This document shows, piece after piece, positions 62,067-64,000 of a stretch of 64,000 nt of DNA; positions within the stretch are counted from its first letter, which is position 1, and each line of letters opens with the position of its first letter. The notes beneath the pieces are model-generated. The model was not told the DNA's origin and did no database searches. It saw only the letters and a list, made by a program, of their open reading frames with translations. Location of the stretch: the NCBI GenBank assembly GCA_936914845.1, contig CAKZGE010000002.1:62001-126000 (forward strand), in the 5' to 3' direction. The position numbers and the translations under genes are program-made. Source of the stretch: an uncultured Chloracidobacterium sp. (lineage in GTDB: Bacteria > Acidobacteriota > Blastocatellia > Pyrinomonadales > Pyrinomonadaceae).

Positions 62067-62825
62067 TCAGTTCCGCTTCTGCGGTTCACCGATCTCCTCA
62101 AGAATTCTTGTCATTGCATCAACCGGGTCCGCGGCGGCCGTCACAGCTCTGCCGATGACCAAATGATCTGCCCCCGCTTCGATAGCGGCTGCCGGTGTCA
62201 TTACACGCTTCTGATCGTCATTCGTTGCAAATAACGGCCTAACGCCCGGGGTGACGATCAAAAGGTCACCCGATCCGCTTTCGCTCCTGACCATGCGGGC
62301 TTCACGAGCCGACGCAACGATGCCGTCCAATCCAGATCCCGCCGCCAATTTGGCTAAACGAAGCACTTCTGCTTCGACTCCGCCATCGATGCCGATCTCG
62401 GCAAGCGTCGATCCATCCGAGCTCGTCAGGACAGTCACCGCAATAAGTAGTGGTTTTGCGATACCCTCGCGAGAGCAAAAACCGGCAAGTTCGTCTGCCG
62501 TGCGGCTCATCATTTCACTTCCGCCCAAGGCATGCACATTGAACATCCAAACACCGAGCCGAGCGGCTTCCACGGCCGCCTTGGCAACCGTATTCGGAAT
62601 GTCGTGATACTTCAGGTCGAGAAAGACCCGATGGCCGGCAGAAGATATCTCCCGCACCAGTTCACCACCTCCGGCGGTAAATAGCTGCATTCCTATCTTA
62701 AAAGCTCCGACGTGGTCCTCTAACTGCGCTACCAGTTCGCGAGCTTCATGAACGGTTTCTACGTCAAGGGCGATTATTATCCTCTCACGTGCGGAAAGCG
62801 TCACTTTTTCAGCGGCCGAAGGCAT
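62067..62825 (-). CDS. pyrF: Orotidine 5'-phosphate decarboxylase
   Basis: A 252-residue TIM-barrel enzyme that converts OMP to UMP in pyrimidine synthesis. Signatures: IIIALDVETVHEARELV at the start and the catalytic D-x-K-x-x-D in FLDLKYHDIPNTVA, then GVRP and VIGRAVTAAADPVDAM near the phosphate site. Length fits type 1 PyrF. The ATG at 62823-62825 is preferred to an earlier one at 62870, which would overlap the preceding gene. It begins 4 bases after that gene's stop. Confidence 0.96.
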   Translation of the reverse strand: MPSAAEKVTLSARERIIIALDVETVHEARELVAQLEDHVGAFKIGMQLFTAGGGELVREISSAGHRVFLDLKYHDIPNTVAKAAVEAARLGVWMFNVHALGGSEMMSRTADELAGFCSREGIAKPLLIAVTVLTSSDGSTLAEIGIDGGVEAEVLRLAKLAAGSGLDGIVASAREARMVRSESGSGDLLIVTPGVRPLFATNDDQKRVMTPAAAIEAGADHLVIGRAVTAAADPVDAMTRILEEIGEPQKRN

Positions 62826-62829
62826 TTGT

Positions 62830-63117
62830 TCACTCCATATCGAGCGGATTTCTGAATGGTGTTCCGTCATCCTGATCCGCTTTTTTCAACGCCTCGCGAA
62901 ACTTTTCGTCCAGCAATCGTTCGCGATCTTTTTGCGACGACATTTCCTGTTGAAACAGATTGTCGCGAAGCTCCTTTTGCCTGCTCAATTCACCTTGCAG
63001 ATCCTCAAAGGTGCCATGCGTCCGCTTCTTCTCTTCGTGAGAGATCAAACTGCCGGTTGTCGCATCTATGGTCAAAACGGCTTCGCAGCACGGACATATA
63101 ACACTGATCTTTTCCAT
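62830..63117 (-). CDS. Zinc-ribbon and coiled-coil small protein
   Basis: A 95-residue protein. The N-terminus MEKISVICPCCEAVLTIDAT has one C-P-C-C knuckle (half of a zinc ribbon); the remainder is charged and helical (EEKKRTHGTFEDLQGELSRQ onward) and probably forms a coiled coil. It ends with PFRNPLDME. Family unknown. Start: the ATG at 63115-63117 is used, but a GTG at 63124-63126 would overlap the lipoprotein stop as GTGA and is also possible. Confidence 0.65.
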   Translation of the reverse strand: MEKISVICPCCEAVLTIDATTGSLISHEEKKRTHGTFEDLQGELSRQKELRDNLFQQEMSSQKDRERLLDEKFREALKKADQDDGTPFRNPLDME

Positions 63118-63122
63118 GTGTA

Positions 63123-63740
63123 TCACTGGGCTCCGGCGATCCGGACAATATCCTCGGCCGGCACCTTGCCTAGGTCTTTGATCGCATCTCCGGCAAGGTC
63201 TTTCGTTTTACCATTTCGAAAATACACCTTGATCGAGGATCTTTTACCGGAAACGGTCTTTACAACCTTGGCTATCGACGGATGGCTGTTAAATGTGCGG
63301 GTTTCGACCATGTCTTTCGTCAGCGAAGCGCTGTAGGTCGAATCATCCGGAGCCGGAACCGGTGTTACGACCGGCGGAGCGTTCGGGTCACCTTTGTCTC
63401 GAGCCTTAAGAGCGTCTATCCGTTCTTTCCGAGCTCGCTGCAGCGGCGTCATTTCCTCTTCGCTCACCGGCGGCGGCTGGGTAGCAGCGGCGGGTTCCGT
63501 ATTATTCGCACTGTTGCCTGCCGGTTGCCCGGCGGCTATCTGCGGGTCAGCCGGAAAACCTGCGGGCGTTGCCGCATTCGGCTGCGGGCCGCTATTCGAA
63601 CCCGTCGGATTCGCCGGCTGGCTTGCAACATTCAGCACTTTTTTGTTCGCTGCCGTCTGTTGATCTTCGCCCGCCGCACCGCCGCAAGCCGAAAGGGCCG
63701 CCGCGACCGTTAAAATTCCGGCTGCTGTAAAGATTTTCAT
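63123..63740 (-). CDS. Putative lipoprotein, unknown function
   Basis: A 205-residue protein. The lipobox is LSAC (AALSACGGA). Residues about 25-100 are a low-complexity Ala/Pro/Asn/Gln linker; the C-terminal 60 residues (MVETRTFNSHPSIAKVVKTV, then IKVYFRNGKTKDLAGDAIKDL) form a small conserved-looking domain. Family unknown. It overlaps the GNAT gene upstream by 4 bases and is followed by the zinc-ribbon gene. Confidence 0.75.
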   Translation of the reverse strand: MKIFTAAGILTVAAALSACGGAAGEDQQTAANKKVLNVASQPANPTGSNSGPQPNAATPAGFPADPQIAAGQPAGNSANNTEPAAATQPPPVSEEEMTPLQRARKERIDALKARDKGDPNAPPVVTPVPAPDDSTYSASLTKDMVETRTFNSHPSIAKVVKTVSGKRSSIKVYFRNGKTKDLAGDAIKDLGKVPAEDIVRIAGAQ

Positions 63741-64000
63741 TTATAACTCCTGATCTTTTCGAGGAGCAGCCTTCGCGTCTGCTCCCATTCTTCTTCAATG
63801 ATACTGAAATAAACCGAATCACGGAAACGGCCGCTTTCCGTGATCATATGCCGCCGCAGAATTCCCTCCTGCTTTGCACCTATCCGCATCATGGCCGACC
63901 GCGAATCTTCATTGAGTCGATCTGTTTTCAATTCGACACGAATGCACTTCCAAACATCGAACGCATGAGTCAACATTAACAGCTTTGCCGCCGTATTTAT
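63737..64000 (-). CDS. GNAT-family N-acetyltransferase, C-terminal part (runs off the right edge)
   Basis: At least 87 codons are open on the minus strand to the edge, so the N-terminus lies outside. The visible part NTAAKLLMLTHAFDVWKCIR followed by VELKTDRLNEDSRSAMMRIGAKQEGILRRHMI is the RimJ/RimL-type acetyl-CoA-binding and C-terminal end of a GNAT enzyme. The overlap with the lipoprotein start (ATGA) shows that it heads the operon leading to pyrF. Substrate unknown. Confidence 0.85.
   Translation of the reverse strand: MNTAAKLLMLTHAFDVWKCIRVELKTDRLNEDSRSAMMRIGAKQEGILRRHMITESGRFRDSVYFSIIEEEWEQTRRLLLEKIRSYK

Noticed and set aside
1..64000. CRISPR array, insertion sequences, prophage, rRNA and tRNA genes
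   Set aside because: I found no regularly spaced repeats, transposase or integrase frames, terminal inverted repeats with target duplications, or convincing tRNA T-loop/anticodon patterns in non-coding gaps.

Overview
The window reads as a stretch of bacterial chromosome from an Acidobacteriota-like organism, most probably of the Blastocatellia/Pyrinomonadaceae type. This is inferred from two very large Oar-like TonB-dependent receptors with an N-terminal carboxypeptidase-regulatory domain, a Gram-negative envelope gene set (lytic transglycosylase, TonB C-terminal protein, lipoproteins, YceI) and the mix of housekeeping genes. Base composition is moderate and coding density is high. I see no rRNA, tRNA, CRISPR array, insertion sequence or prophage; the region is ordinary chromosome with several compact operons.

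Left part (1-12.5 kb): a DUF937 gene fragment diverges from an NHL-repeat/M23-like protein that is translationally coupled to a secreted Xaa-Pro aminopeptidase. A lipid-metabolism run follows: a YegS-type lipid kinase, an FAD/NAD(P)-binding protein and a 940-residue acyl-AMP ligase/acyl-carrier/PlsC acyltransferase fusion. Next comes a Cpx-like envelope-stress module: a histidine kinase and OmpR-type regulator diverging from a Spy/CpxP-like periplasmic protein, with a textbook CpxR box between them.

Amino-sugar and peptidoglycan-recycling region (12.5-31.1 kb): nagA, two Oar-like receptors (one with a frameshift), then a divergent locus around a LysR regulator. Leftwards is a secreted fusion of a class-C beta-lactamase-like hydrolase with a NamZ (DUF1343) exo-muramidase. 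Rightwards are a BadF-type MurNAc/GlcNAc kinase, murQ, a sodium:solute symporter, nagZ and a DAP-decarboxylase-like gene. Together they make a near-complete route for cutting, importing, phosphorylating and de-lactylating cell-wall sugars.

Middle (31-46 kb): a glycolate/lactate oxidase-HAD-PhyH operon, uvrB, a HEAT-repeat membrane protein, purC coupled to a small Fis-type HTH gene, a TonB-like protein, a tiny metallothionein gene preceded by an acidic peptide, an MltD-type lytic transglycosylase, lon, nrdR and a UPF0104 flippase-like protein.

Right part (46-64 kb): a leftward redox region in which an Rrf2 regulator with a perfect palindromic operator at its own start, and a near-copy of that operator after its stop, precedes a thioredoxin-like gene, a YceI lipoprotein and a possible six-gene run of oxidoreductases ending in trxA and a strong terminator. 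Beyond it lie a serine carboxypeptidase, an AT-richer metallopeptidase/lipoprotein pair with its own sigma70-like promoter, a feoA-feoB-P12-EamA-mog operon under a Fur-like palindrome, and a DUF3108-pyrF-zinc-ribbon-lipoprotein-GNAT operon that runs off the right edge.
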